A stretch of DNA of 16,824 nucleotides from JAFHCF01 sp048497495. GTDB lineage: Bacteria > Pseudomonadota > Alphaproteobacteria > Rhizobiales > Ancalomicrobiaceae. The translations under genes were made by a program, and so were the position numbers. The DNA lies in contig JAFHCF010000168.1 in NCBI GenBank assembly GCA_048497495.1, positions 1-16,824 on the forward strand, in the 5' to 3' direction. The stretch's first letter is position 1, and each line of letters starts with the position of its first letter. Below are positions 16,071-16,824 of the stretch, piece after piece. The notes below the pieces were generated by a model. The model ran no database searches and was not told where the DNA came from. It saw nothing but the letters and a program-made list of their open reading frames with translations.

Positions 16071-16824
16071 GGTGTCGGGTCCTTGACAGGAATGTGACCT
16101 ACCGGGCCAACATGGCCATGGAACTCTTGAGAAATTGGAGCACCATGATTGTGCTTTTCCGGCCCCCGTACCATATCACCCGGGAAGGGGTCCGGGAGTT
16201 CTTTGTTCAATTCTTTGTATGCCTGCATATCTTGAGAGGTAATGCCAGTTTTTTTGTCCATCTTAGCCATTTCGACAAATGATTGCTTTTCCTTGCTAAA
16301 CATCTTCGAGGCGGCCAGAGCGGTATTGGTGAGTTTTTCAGCCTCTTCTACTGCTTTGGAGAAAGATATGGCGGTCTTTGCTGCGGAAAGCTTTCCTGAA
16401 ATCAAAGGGCTGACAACGGTAGCTGCCACTCCAAAGCCAAAGCCAACTGTGCCTGCAGTAGAATTTGGATGCGGAATTGATACCGGAGGCTCAAGAATAG
16501 GCATCGGTATTCCATCGTAAGAAAATGGAACATTTACCATTCCTCCAATATTTTCTAAAATAGCTGCGCCAAATCCAAGCAATCCGTCACCAATGCCACC
16601 AAATATGTCTGCAGACTGACCTTTATGAGCGCCGGCTGCGTGGCTACTTGCGCTGGGTCCGAGGTCTGAGGCCTCTTTTCCGTCCTCTTCTTCATGCCCA
16701 TTGCGATCCGCCTTCCCCACCGGATCATTCCCGGCATAGCCATACCGATTGGTCCCCACGCCTTCCTTCAGCGGATCCCAAGTATCCGGAGAGACGAAGA
16801 TCCCGATCCTCGGGTCGTAATACC
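16067..16824 (-). CDS. Rhs polymorphic toxin, C-terminal end (5' part outside window)
   Basis: The visible part (about 252 codons) begins inside the conserved Rhs core: YYDPRIGIFVSPDTWDPL, then NRYGYAGNDPVGKADRNG. This is the end of the YD-repeat shell that encloses the toxin, with DRNG in the usual DPxG position. After about base 16697 the sequence changes character. A Gly-rich hydrophobic linker (DIFGGIGDGLLGFGAAILEN, then TAGTVGFGFGVAATVVSPLI) precedes a helical segment and a His-rich end (KHNHGAPISQEFHGHVGPVG, then HIPV). That terminus should be the toxic domain, probably an enzyme acting on nucleic acid, but I cannot assign a family. The tip is AT-rich (20 of 60 G+C at 16501-16560), which fits recent exchange of the toxin module. 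Delivery is often by type VI or other export systems; none is visible here. Confidence 0.85.
   Translation of the reverse strand, partial: YYDPRIGIFVSPDTWDPLKEGVGTNRYGYAGNDPVGKADRNGHEEEDGKEASDLGPSASSHAAGAHKGQSADIFGGIGDGLLGFGAAILENIGGMVNVPFSYDGIPMPILEPPVSIPHPNSTAGTVGFGFGVAATVVSPLISGKLSAAKTAISFSKAVEEAEKLTNTALAASKMFSKEKQSFVEMAKMDKKTGITSQDMQAYKELNKELPDPFPGDMVRGPEKHNHGAPISQEFHGHVGPVGHIPVKDPTP

Overview
The window is high-GC DNA from a motile alphaproteobacterium, most likely of the Hyphomicrobiales type. The grounds are the alphaproteobacterial flagellar gene layout, a CckA hybrid histidine kinase, and a TTAA-N7-TTAA CtrA-type box in front of flagellar genes. I cannot name genus or species.

Layout. 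(1) 2-2803: a 5'-truncated, probably exported TPR protein with an AMIN-like N-terminal beta region. It converges on fliP across a pair of inverted REP-like units. (2) 2939-5238, minus strand: fliO-fliP, overlapping by ATGA. FliO carries an extremely long Pro/Ala-rich tail. (3) 5239-5513: divergent control region with a CtrA-type box and a 21-bp near-palindrome. (4) 5514-9050, plus strand: flgB, flgC, fliE, fliQ, fliR, flhB, giving proximal rod and export-gate parts. (5) 9201-11768: CckA-type kinase, co-directional with the flagellar genes. (6) 11828-13831, minus strand: membrane-anchored PAS-GGDEF-EAL protein with a degenerate cyclase motif (GCDEF) and an intact EAL set. (7) 14016-14936, minus strand: pseudouridine-5'-phosphate glycosidase, psuG. 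(8) 15016-16824: an Rhs polymorphic-toxin locus. The 3' end of an Rhs gene carries a low-GC toxin tip, overlaps by ATGA a small acidic probable immunity gene, and is followed by a noncoding stretch with two near-identical palindromes and then a broken Rhs-core remnant.

How it fits together. FliO/P/Q/R/FlhB form the type III export gate, while FlgB/FlgC/FliE build the MS-ring/rod junction. The CtrA-type box sits between both transcription units, and the CckA gene, whose pathway sets CtrA phosphorylation, lies at the far end of the same gene run. In Caulobacter, CckA responds to cyclic-di-GMP, and a probable cyclic-di-GMP phosphodiesterase is its convergent neighbour. The Rhs locus looks like accessory DNA whose toxin tip has been replaced. 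A hairpin sequence family occurs twice between genes (6856-6896 and 11775-11801).

Most interesting items: the Rhs toxin/immunity pair with a His-rich toxin terminus, the paired TAGGAATATATTCCTA-type palindromes, the dispersed hairpin family, and the CtrA box/CckA arrangement. The flagellar system itself is well known. The least described parts are the toxin tip, its partner, and the repeats.
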